From contig CBDEFQ010000006.1 in assembly GCA_965237485.1 (NCBI GenBank), positions 744,001 to 808,000 on the forward strand: DNA of 64,000 nucleotides, given 5' to 3'. The notes beneath the pieces were generated by a model that saw nothing but the letters and a program-made list of their open reading frames with translations, ran no database searches and was not told the DNA's origin. Each line of letters opens with the position of its first letter. The stretch's first letter is position 1. The stretch comes from JAAELZ01 sp965237485. Lineage in GTDB: Bacteria > Pseudomonadota > Gammaproteobacteria > Arenicellales > Poriferihabitantaceae. The translations under genes and the position numbers were made by a program. Shown one piece after another: positions 56,987 through 64,000 of this stretch.

Positions 56987-59900
56987 TCATTTATTAGTGG
57001 TGCCGGTGTTGGCGCTTTTGTCGAGTTCTCTATTGCTGGCAGGCACTACAAACACAGGTGATTTAAGTGTCTGATTGCATACATCTGAATTGGCTTTATT
57101 GCGCTCTAACAAGCCTTGTGCGAGCAGGGTCCAGCCACCGCTAACTGCCGCGAGGCCAAGCGACGCAGCAGTTGAGAAGAAACCGCTAGTGGCGACTTCA
57201 ATTTTTGGCTTGTTTATCGTGCCACCAATTTGAATGATCTTTGCTATTGTTCCTGCGCTGAGACCAAAGCCTTTACGTGCTTTAGGTTTGATTAGTATCT
57301 TAAGTGCTTCGTTATTTAAATTGATCTCACCTCCTCCTAGCACCGTAACCCGGTCAGTTTTAATGGCTATGCCTTGATCGGCGTAAGCTTTGCCATTATT
57401 GATCGGAAAATGTATAACACCGCATTCAATTTCAAGATATTCGTCCTGGCGCGATAAGGGGTTAATGGTGTTCAAAAAACCTAAAATCAAATCTGAGCCA
57501 AATAATTCTAAATTCTGATTTTTGATTGAAGCATTGTTAAGTTTTAATTGCAGCTTGCCATAAGCGTTGCTCATCATTTGCGCAAGGCTAACTCCTTGGC
57601 CTGACACGCCCAAGTCTACGTCAATTAAGCCGTCTTTAATCAACCCAGAATCACCAAATAAATTGAGCGCTTTTGAATCTAGGCCAGTTCCGTACATCGA
57701 GCTGATAATATTATAGGGCTTGCTGTTGGCATCAACAGCGAACCAAAAGGTTAGCTCACCCTCTCCTATGTTGCCTGTAACGCCTGGAAAGGTGATGTAG
57801 CCTTGATCAATCTTAAGTGTGGTTTGTGCGTTCTTTATGTTGGCGATTAAGCTGTTTAGGTCTCCAACCTTAATATCGATACTGGCGTTAATGCTTTGTG
57901 CCCAGTCTAAAGATAAAGGTGTCTCAGAAAATAGCCGTTTGCGCTGCGTTTTAATTTGCAAATTAATGATATCCAAGCGCTTTGAAGTTAGATTTGCACT
58001 TAAATAAGGTAACTCCTTTTCAGACTGGGGAATCTTGTACTGCACCGTGCCAGCAAGATCACTTTGCGCTAATTTCAACTGGGTAATATCAAAATTAAAT
58101 TGCTTGGCCTGTGCGTCGCTCTTTAGGTTGAAATCCATCGTGAACGGTAGGTTTTGCTTTAGGTCTAGCTTAGAAAACTCGGGTATAGCATTAATGTCAT
58201 TGCTCACTAGATGGCCATTTAGGTTTATGTTTCCCAATTGAGCAATATCTCCGACCGTTCCACTTAGAGCTAACTGAGCATTGCTGCCAGGCTGTTTAAC
58301 CTGTATATCAAGCTTAGAAGCAGCGAACTCTTTGCCGCCAGGAAGCGTACTAACTGCCGCACTTATATCGATATTACGTTGTTTTAAACTATCGATGCTT
58401 ATCAGTTGCGGGATTTTGCCTACGTTTACATTTTTCGCGTCTATATCTAGTTGATACTGTGCGCTCGATGGGAAATGCAAAACTGCACCACTAAACTGGC
58501 CAATATCGGGCGATTTTAATTCACCCTCGAGATTGACAATTGACCAATCGGTGACGCCGGCAGATATAAGCTTAAATCTTGCTTCAGCTCCCATATCCTG
58601 TGGCAGCGCCAACTCCAAATTTGATTGAAACTCGTCAAACTTATTTGCTTTGACTACTGCATCAATATGAGTTTTTAAATCTGAACCTAAATCAGTAACG
58701 TTTCCTTTAATATCAATAGTATGATTTGCACTATTAAACTTACCTATCAGTTCACGTAGAGCGTATTTTTGTTTAAGCAAACCGCTTAAATTGGCTTGCG
58801 CAGTTAAATGCCCTAACTCAGGTAATTTGGTTTCGTAAAGCACATTGATTTGCGCTACTGAAGGGGCATCGACCGTAACTTTTGCATTGTCAATTTGCAG
58901 GGTCGCATAGTTCTCGATTGCGCCTACTGCCTTGATTGTTGCTTCGCCTAATTCTAACTTTAGTTGAGTAGTGTCGCCGGATTGAAAGGTTTTATCCACA
59001 TAATCGATAGTGGCTGCAAACTGTGTGTTATCGGCTAAAGGTAGCTTATAACCATTATTTGTGTTGAGGCGTTCTAACTGCGGAGCTGACAGCCGGCCTT
59101 CCGTTCTGAAACGGCCTTTAGCGAACGGCCCAATGTTGTTTAGCGTACCAGTCACAGTTACTTGTCCTTTGTAGGCTTTGGCATCTATATTTTTTAAACC
59201 ATAGCACCCTTCAATTTTGGCTAATTCTGCGCTGGCATAAATCGCATCGGTTACCGGCCACGGTCGGCCGACCAAATGCCCTATTTGATCCAGAGAACTA
59301 GCTTGCGCTTTGAGGAAAATGGATGTTGAATTACTTGTGCTCAGGTTGTCTATTGAACCTTGTGCAGTTACGTCTATACCTTGCCCTCTTAAAGTGCCTT
59401 GCTTAAGGTCAAGCTTTAAACCATTACGAATATCGCCGTTTAGTTCAAACTCTGCTTCTAGTTGTGCCTCCGAGTCTCCTCGCCAGCCAATTTGCTCAAG
59501 CACTGGCAAAGCTTGGTGCTTGGAAATTCCTGTGAGACTTAACCCTTCCCAATTTGGAAGGTCTGTGAATTCGCCTCGCATTGCTGTTTCTCCGCCATAC
59601 CCAACCATGCTGATATTAATATTTTTAAGCCTAGCGCTTGGCCAACGCTTAGGTTGTAATAAGTCAGCCGTGCCGTTTATCGGGGGCGTCTCAGGAAGCT
59701 TGGCGCGGTTCCATGGTTGGAAGAAGCGTAAAGAAGGTACGGTTACGGTTGCGCTCACATTTAAACCTTGCCATCTCAAAATGTCAGCTATCGTGCCCCT
59801 TGCGCTTACAGTCATTTCGCCATATGTGCCTGCCAACTGCATTTCACTGGTTTGCCGCAAGAGCATGGATTCCACACTATCGAAGGTCCCCTTAGCTTGA

Positions 59901-60496
59901 ATGACTCGATCCTCCGCGCTGCCAACAACGTCTAAAGTGATAGTTTGTTGATTCGGCTGTACTTGCGCAGTCACCCGATTGAGGTTAATAAAATGAGTAC
60001 GTGGGTTGATGCGAATATCAAACTGTGCGTTCTCCACGACAGCTTGGTCCAGTAGCAAGTATTTGTGCAATTTTTCTAGTGGTTTAGGGTTTCGACCTTC
60101 GCCTCCCCCACCTAAAAACCAATTTAATGTCCCCTGCTTACGCTCAAATAAGAAATAAGGTGAATCAATTTTAATATCGGAGATTTTTAGCTTACCTTGC
60201 GCTAAAGCAACAAAACTAAAAGCAGCTTCTACTTTCTTGATTTTAAGCATCCAGGGTTTAGTGCCCCAGTCTGCGTTAGCAAACACAATATCTTTGGCGT
60301 AAACGGTAGGCAGTGGGCTAAATTTAAATCCGAAGCCTTGTTGAATATGCAGTTCTCGGCCCGTTATTTCTTCAACTTTAGAGGATATTTTGCTCTCTAG
60401 TTCGTCCTCGTAAATCGTTAATCCAGCTGTTGCTGCAACTAAGATCGCAATGCACAAAAATAAAATCGCCCATAGAAGTTTCAGCATAAACGACAT
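56987..60496 (-). CDS. AsmA-family large envelope protein
   Basis: This 1169-residue protein has one N-terminal membrane helix (about residues 5-27), then the AsmA start (SKVEEITGRELHIQ...FSPLPTVYAKDIVFANADWG). A long periplasmic beta-rich part follows, with the AsmA C-terminal domain (NASIKNQNLELFGSDLILGF). AsmA/YhdP-type proteins are bridge-like lipid-transport or outer-membrane biogenesis factors. The frame is intact. ATG at residue 4 is an alternative start. The IS3 element at 60549 lies just upstream and may have removed the native promoter. Confidence 0.85.
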   Translation of the reverse strand: MSFMLKLLWAILFLCIAILVAATAGLTIYEDELESKISSKVEEITGRELHIQQGFGFKFSPLPTVYAKDIVFANADWGTKPWMLKIKKVEAAFSFVALAQGKLKISDIKIDSPYFLFERKQGTLNWFLGGGGEGRNPKPLEKLHKYLLLDQAVVENAQFDIRINPRTHFINLNRVTAQVQPNQQTITLDVVGSAEDRVIQAKGTFDSVESMLLRQTSEMQLAGTYGEMTVSARGTIADILRWQGLNVSATVTVPSLRFFQPWNRAKLPETPPINGTADLLQPKRWPSARLKNINISMVGYGGETAMRGEFTDLPNWEGLSLTGISKHQALPVLEQIGWRGDSEAQLEAEFELNGDIRNGLKLDLKQGTLRGQGIDVTAQGSIDNLSTSNSTSIFLKAQASSLDQIGHLVGRPWPVTDAIYASAELAKIEGCYGLKNIDAKAYKGQVTVTGTLNNIGPFAKGRFRTEGRLSAPQLERLNTNNGYKLPLADNTQFAATIDYVDKTFQSGDTTQLKLELGEATIKAVGAIENYATLQIDNAKVTVDAPSVAQINVLYETKLPELGHLTAQANLSGLLKQKYALRELIGKFNSANHTIDIKGNVTDLGSDLKTHIDAVVKANKFDEFQSNLELALPQDMGAEARFKLISAGVTDWSIVNLEGELKSPDIGQFSGAVLHFPSSAQYQLDIDAKNVNVGKIPQLISIDSLKQRNIDISAAVSTLPGGKEFAASKLDIQVKQPGSNAQLALSGTVGDIAQLGNINLNGHLVSNDINAIPEFSKLDLKQNLPFTMDFNLKSDAQAKQFNFDITQLKLAQSDLAGTVQYKIPQSEKELPYLSANLTSKRLDIINLQIKTQRKRLFSETPLSLDWAQSINASIDIKVGDLNSLIANIKNAQTTLKIDQGYITFPGVTGNIGEGELTFWFAVDANSKPYNIISSMYGTGLDSKALNLFGDSGLIKDGLIDVDLGVSGQGVSLAQMMSNAYGKLQLKLNNASIKNQNLELFGSDLILGFLNTINPLSRQDEYLEIECGVIHFPINNGKAYADQGIAIKTDRVTVLGGGEINLNNEALKILIKPKARKGFGLSAGTIAKIIQIGGTINKPKIEVATSGFFSTAASLGLAAVSGGWTLLAQGLLERNKANSDVCNQTLKSPVFVVPASNRELDKSANTGTTNK

Positions 60497-60569
60497 TAAA
60501 CAATTAAACTCGCGAAATTCATATTACCTAGGTCAATTACGGCAATTTTCAGGGTAGTTGCACATTTTC

Positions 60570-61637
60570 CTACGCAGCCAATAATACTTCTTTTTGTGGG
60601 TTCAGCGCAACCGCACCACAAGGCCGCCAATTTCGGGTTTGGCCAGACCACCGATTAGGTTTTGCTGCTTTAGCTTCCTGATAAACAACTTCTCGTTTTG
60701 CTAATAGGGCACTATCTTCACCGCGATAACGCTGGCCAGGTGTAACGTAGCGTATAGCACTGTGACGATGTTCTTCGTTATACCATTGCATAAACTTACC
60801 CACCCATTGGCGGGCGGCCTCTAAGCTATCGAAGCCTTGAGAAGGCCACGCAGGGCAATACTTTACCGTTCTAAACATGGATTCAATATAAGCGTTGTCA
60901 TTGCTTACTCTTGGCCTTGAGTAAGAGGGCTTTATTCCTAATGCTTCTAACTTCGCTCTCATTGTGAACGATTTCATTGGGCTACCATTATCACTGTGTA
61001 AGACGGGCATGCCATCGCAGCTGGCCACTTTTAGAGCCGCCTGAGACATCAACTGCGCACCTAATTCACCGCTTTCAACAGGATGTACTTCCCAGTGAAC
61101 GCCATAGCGACTGTAAAGGTCTTCTACCATGTACAGGTAATAATGCTTGCCAATAGTACGCGTCGCCAAATAGGTGATATCCCACATCCACACAGCATTA
61201 GGTTTTAGCGCTATATGAGTATCGGGTGTTCGGGACTGCTTTTGTTTGGCGCGGCCGCGGTGCTTCAATTGCCCATGCGCCTTGAGAACTCGATAAAAGC
61301 TAGACTCGCTGGCCACATAAATACCTTTGTCAGCCAACTGCGGTACTATTTGCGACGGCGGCAAATGATTGTATGCCGATTCATTACATATCGATAAAAT
61401 GTGTTGCTGCTCTTGCTCGCTTAGTTTATTGCCAGGGACTGGCTTTTCTACCAAAGGACGTTGATCACTGCGGATACTATCTTCTCCTTTTGGCTTCCAA
61501 CGTCTAAGCGTAGACTCGGCAAGGCCAACCAACTCACAAGCACTTGAACGCTTTGAACCTGCGTCTACTGCTTCATTAACATCATTGATTACTTTAATGC
61601 GCGTCTGAGTCGTAATCATACTTCCTCGTCCTCCCAA
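60570..61637 (-). CDS. IS3 element B OrfB transposase
   Basis: This frame of about 355 codons has D, D and E in VWMWDITYLATRT, LHSDNGSPMK and YIESMFRTVKY. An HTH_21-like region precedes them. It overlaps orfA by 22 bases in another frame, consistent with -1 frameshift production. Confidence 0.88.
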   Translation of the reverse strand: MGGRGSMITTQTRIKVINDVNEAVDAGSKRSSACELVGLAESTLRRWKPKGEDSIRSDQRPLVEKPVPGNKLSEQEQQHILSICNESAYNHLPPSQIVPQLADKGIYVASESSFYRVLKAHGQLKHRGRAKQKQSRTPDTHIALKPNAVWMWDITYLATRTIGKHYYLYMVEDLYSRYGVHWEVHPVESGELGAQLMSQAALKVASCDGMPVLHSDNGSPMKSFTMRAKLEALGIKPSYSRPRVSNDNAYIESMFRTVKYCPAWPSQGFDSLEAARQWVGKFMQWYNEEHRHSAIRYVTPGQRYRGEDSALLAKREVVYQEAKAAKPNRWSGQTRNWRPCGAVALNPQKEVLLAA

Positions 61638-62107
61638 AGCGCCTGAAACTTTTTTTGTAATACTAATAATGCGGCCGTTTCAGCCAAGGCTTTATCTTTG
61701 CGGCGCAGCTGGGTTTCTAGCTTCTTCTTGTCTTTTTTTAACGCACGTATTTCATCGCGCGCAACTTTAGGGCTAATGAGAGCCTCATCAACACCATTAA
61801 TACAAGCTTCTCGCCATTGCGTTATTTGAGTAGGGTATAGGCCTTTCTCTCGGCAATACGCAGATAATTCTTGTTCATTCATCGCAGCAGTTTCAAGAAC
61901 TACGGTGAACTTAGTTTGGCAATCCCACTGATTAGATGAATCACTATTAGGCATTAAAACTCCTGATCGTCTGGCTTTATTTCGCCAATCATACAAGGTT
62001 TGAACACTGATTCCTTCTTCTCTAGATATTTCTGCGAAGGACTGACTATTTGATGATAATAATTTAGATAAAACAGCTTCTCTTCGTTCTACGCTATATT
62101 TCGGCAT
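61616..62107 (-). CDS. IS3 element B OrfA
   Basis: This 163-residue N-terminal part has two HTH-like segments (SFAEISREEGISVQTLYDWR and LSAYCREKGLYPTQITQWR) and a basic coiled-coil end. The long OrfA is typical of one IS3 subgroup. Confidence 0.87.
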   Translation of the reverse strand: MPKYSVERREAVLSKLLSSNSQSFAEISREEGISVQTLYDWRNKARRSGVLMPNSDSSNQWDCQTKFTVVLETAAMNEQELSAYCREKGLYPTQITQWREACINGVDEALISPKVARDEIRALKKDKKKLETQLRRKDKALAETAALLVLQKKFQALWEDEEV

Positions 62108-62170
62108 GAGTATTTCTCCGCCGCCCCTTGTGAATTAAAATGTGTGCAACTACCCTGACGTCTGGGGATT

Positions 62171-62980
62171 ATGTCACTTTCTATAAGCATGCCAATTGTG
62201 CCGGGGCACTTAGCTGCAGCTTTGACGCTAAAGCCGGAGAAGCGCTTGCGTAAGCTGTTTGGCCAAGCTGTAACCGACTATTCGATGATTGATCACGGTG
62301 ATCGAATAATGGTTTGTCTGTCTGGCGGGAAAGATTCATATGTTATGTTGCATTTGTTGCTATCGCTTAAGCAGCGTGCGCCGATCGATTTTTCAATTAC
62401 TGCAGTTAATTTAGATCAAAAGCAACCGGGTTTTCCAGAGCATGTCTTGCCCCAGTATTTATCAAGCATTAACGTTGAATACCATATTCTTGAGCAAGAC
62501 ACTTATTCCATCGTTAAGGATAAAACCAAACAAGGCAAATCATACTGCGGTTTATGCTCGCGTTTACGCCGGGGTATTTTATACAACTTTGCGCATGAAC
62601 ATGGTTTTAACAAGATAGCACTCGGACACCACAGAGATGATTTAGTTGAGACCTTATTTCTAAATCTATTTTATGGCGGCAAGATTAAATCAATGCCGCC
62701 AAAACTAAAAAGCGATGACGGCCGTAATATCGTTATTCGACCACTCGTTTACTGCAGCGAACAAGACATTGAGATATTAGCGCAAATATTAGACTTTCCA
62801 ATCATTCCATGCACTCTTTGCGGGTCACAAGATGGATTACAGCGGCAAGCGATAAAGCAAATGCTTCAGGGTTGGCAAACGCAACATCCAGGGCGCATTG
62901 AAAGCATCATGAAAGGCTTACAAAACGTCGAAGTTTCGCAACTGGCCGACCGAGACCAATTTGATTTTTCAGCATTTTAA
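62171..62980 (+). CDS. ttcA: tRNA 2-thiocytidine(32) synthetase TtcA
   Basis: This 269-residue PP-loop enzyme adenylates C32 of tRNA and inserts sulfur using a [4Fe-4S] cluster. The PP-loop motif is SGGKDS (51-56). Cluster cysteines are Cys 126/129 (SYCGLC) and Cys 214/217 (PCTLCG). ALGHHRDDLVETLFLNL is also characteristic. The gene is intact, but the IS3 ends 12 bases before the start, so transcription must begin in the IS or read through from it. Confidence 0.94.
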   Translation: MSLSISMPIVPGHLAAALTLKPEKRLRKLFGQAVTDYSMIDHGDRIMVCLSGGKDSYVMLHLLLSLKQRAPIDFSITAVNLDQKQPGFPEHVLPQYLSSINVEYHILEQDTYSIVKDKTKQGKSYCGLCSRLRRGILYNFAHEHGFNKIALGHHRDDLVETLFLNLFYGGKIKSMPPKLKSDDGRNIVIRPLVYCSEQDIEILAQILDFPIIPCTLCGSQDGLQRQAIKQMLQGWQTQHPGRIESIMKGLQNVEVSQLADRDQFDFSAF

Positions 62981-63082
62981 AGCAGGCCACCAGATGGTTA
63001 GGGTGATCTAAGTTAACAAATTCTAAATGATGAAAACCGAACGCGGACATTGCTCATGCAAGTCTGTCTCGGAGTACGATCT

Positions 63083-63737
63083 CTAATTGATGGGTACAAT
63101 CTTGCTTCGAAGTAGATCTACAAATTGATCAACAATAGGATTCACATCTGCAAATTTTTGACGATGCACAAAAATAGATTCTGAAATTAACATTGTCATA
63201 TCTGGAATACGTACGAGTTTACCTTCATCAATCTTTAATTTAACCGAACGGCCCCAACCAAGAGCGATACCTTCACCTCTTTCTGCAACCTCTAAACAGA
63301 CCTGATATGAATTAAACACCAGATTTTCTTTAGGCCTTGGCTCCTTAATTCTATAGCTCGCGAGAAAGTTTCTCCAGTCTGGCCATCCATAACCTAACTC
63401 TTCCAGATGTAGAAGTGGCTGTTTGGCAATATCTACGGCAGTCAGCGGATACTGGAGTTTTTTAGCAAATTTCGGAGAACAAACGGGGAAAATTATATCG
63501 TCTGCAATTGATTCAATATCAAATAAATCTTCCGCAATACGCCCTACTTGAAAGCCAATATCAAAGTGTTCACGAACGTTTTGAATTCGTTCGTATGAAG
63601 AAAGAATTCGTAACTCCAGATTTGGGTGAAATTGTTGGAAGGTGCCGATAATAGGAGTGATCAGAGAGCTGGCAATAGATATATCTGAAAAAATAACCAA
63701 GTTGTTTTTGCCCATTCCTATGGTACGTAATTGTTCC
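63083..63737 (-). pseudogene. LysR-type regulator, C-terminal part, IS256-cut
   Basis: About 218 residues of the effector domain are visible: NNLVIFSDISIASSLITPII, then GFQVGRIAEDLFDIESIADD and CLEVAERGEGIALGWGRSVK. The frame continues upstream (EQLRTIG) to 63737, where the IS256 copy 3 begins. The N-terminal HTH part must lie beyond the window or be lost. Confidence 0.85.
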
Positions 63738-64000
63738 GAGTTATGCCTGAAAGTGGTGTATGGAGTAGTTGACTAAAAGCGGCGTATCGGGATGAATTGA
63801 GTTTACAACAACTTAAACTTCCACAGACATACGCCACTATGAAACAGAATAAAATTATTTCCTTTGAAAAGCCAGAGCAAAGCATCGATCCGCTGCAAGA
63901 ATTAATTCGTAATGGCGCCAGGCAACTCATTCAAACCGCGGTCGAGAGTGAGTTATCTGAACTGCTGTATCGCAATTGTGACAAAGTCTCAGATTCAGGA
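63738..64000 (+). mobile_element. IS256-like element, copy 3, cut by window end
   Basis: The left end GAGTTATGCCTGAA starts at 63738, and the first 263 bases match copies 1 and 2 with only a few differences. The duplication cannot be checked because the right end is outside the window. Confidence 0.93.
63797..64000 (+). CDS. IS256-family transposase, 5' part (copy 3)
   Basis: The frame starts LQQLKLPQTYATMKQNKIIS as in the other copies and stays open to the window end. Confidence 0.9.
   Translation, partial: MSLQQLKLPQTYATMKQNKIISFEKPEQSIDPLQELIRNGARQLIQTAVESELSELLYRNCDKVSDSG

Larger units (their letters stand above)
60549..62158 (-). mobile_element. IS3-family element B (about 1610 bp)
   Basis: The ends TCAGGGTAGTTGCACA are inverted at 60549 and 62158. 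No target duplication is obvious, so ends may be off by one or two bases or one flank has changed. It is inserted between the divergent AsmA and ttcA genes and ends 12 bases before the ttcA start codon. Confidence 0.82.

Noticed and set aside
1..64000. tRNA, rRNA, CRISPR arrays, prophage or integrase-borne island
   Set aside because: I saw no tRNA cloverleaf, rRNA stretch, regular repeat-spacer array or phage structural genes by reading. A covariance-model scan could still find a missed small RNA.

Overview
The window looks like chromosomal DNA of a marine-type gammaproteobacterium. This rests on the DeaD helicase with a DbpA-type tail, the stand-alone second EF-G, TtcA, the homodimeric-type pyruvate dehydrogenase operon aceE-aceF-lpd, a DinF-type MATE pump, a CobS/CobT pair, and PhyH and DUF3179 genes. 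It carries an unusual load of insertion sequences. I count 12 copies of six types: two IS5-like, two of an integrase-core (rve) type, two of one IS3 element, one of a second IS3 element, three IS256-like (the last cut by the window end) and two IS21-like. They cover about 17.4 kb, or 27 percent of the window. Two are nested inside other IS copies. Most ends and target duplications can be read to the base. Many genes also carry single-base frameshifts. The picture is a genome in active decay, as in recently host-restricted or bottlenecked bacteria, although some single-base shifts could be assembly errors.

Layout. 1-4.97 kb: housekeeping and small enzymes (GFA protein, GNAT acetyltransferase, deaD, a broken PAS membrane protein, a sulfotransferase-like protein, a flavodoxin). 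4.97-12.86 kb: a dead island for glycine betaine uptake and demethylation, holding a LysR fragment, a proV-proW fusion remnant, proX and a dgcA/stcD-like gene. All are broken, and the island is flanked by diverged direct repeats. 12.86-17.4 kb: MATE pump, fusA2 and a lytic transglycosylase-like lipoprotein. 17.46-20.1 kb: an rve-type IS with an IS3 inside it. 20.1-23.5 kb: a truncated ferredoxin, a diheme cytochrome b-like membrane protein and a decaheme c-type cytochrome, which together look like a membrane electron conduit. 23.65-26.35 kb: cobT and cobS.

26.5-36.8 kb (minus strand): a tightly packed operon that matches the itaconate degradation genes of Pseudomonas aeruginosa in content. 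It holds an acyl-CoA dehydrogenase, a class III CoA-transferase (ict-like), a MaoC-type hydratase (ich-like), a CitE lyase scar (ccl-like) and an MmgE/PrpD protein, followed by RidA, RraA and an EamA transporter. Three IS insertions, one internal deletion and one frameshift have broken it. 37-41.5 kb: PhyH dioxygenase, DUF3179, a carboxymuconolactone decarboxylase-like protein, and a tungstate-type ABC permease and ATPase without their binding protein. 41.5-43.4 kb: a frameshifted surface or periplasmic protein with carboxypeptidase-regulatory-like repeats. 43.6-50.8 kb: aceE-aceF-lpd, with an IS256 inside the lipoyl domain of lpd. 50.9-56.0 kb: an IS21 inside an IS21, joining two truncated genes. 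56.2-63.7 kb: DUF3108, a large AsmA protein, another IS3, ttcA, and a LysR gene cut by a third IS256 copy that runs off the window.

The most interesting targets are the cytochrome b/decaheme module, the IS-broken itaconate-type operon with its linked RidA and RraA genes, and the IS256 insertion into the E3 subunit gene of pyruvate dehydrogenase.
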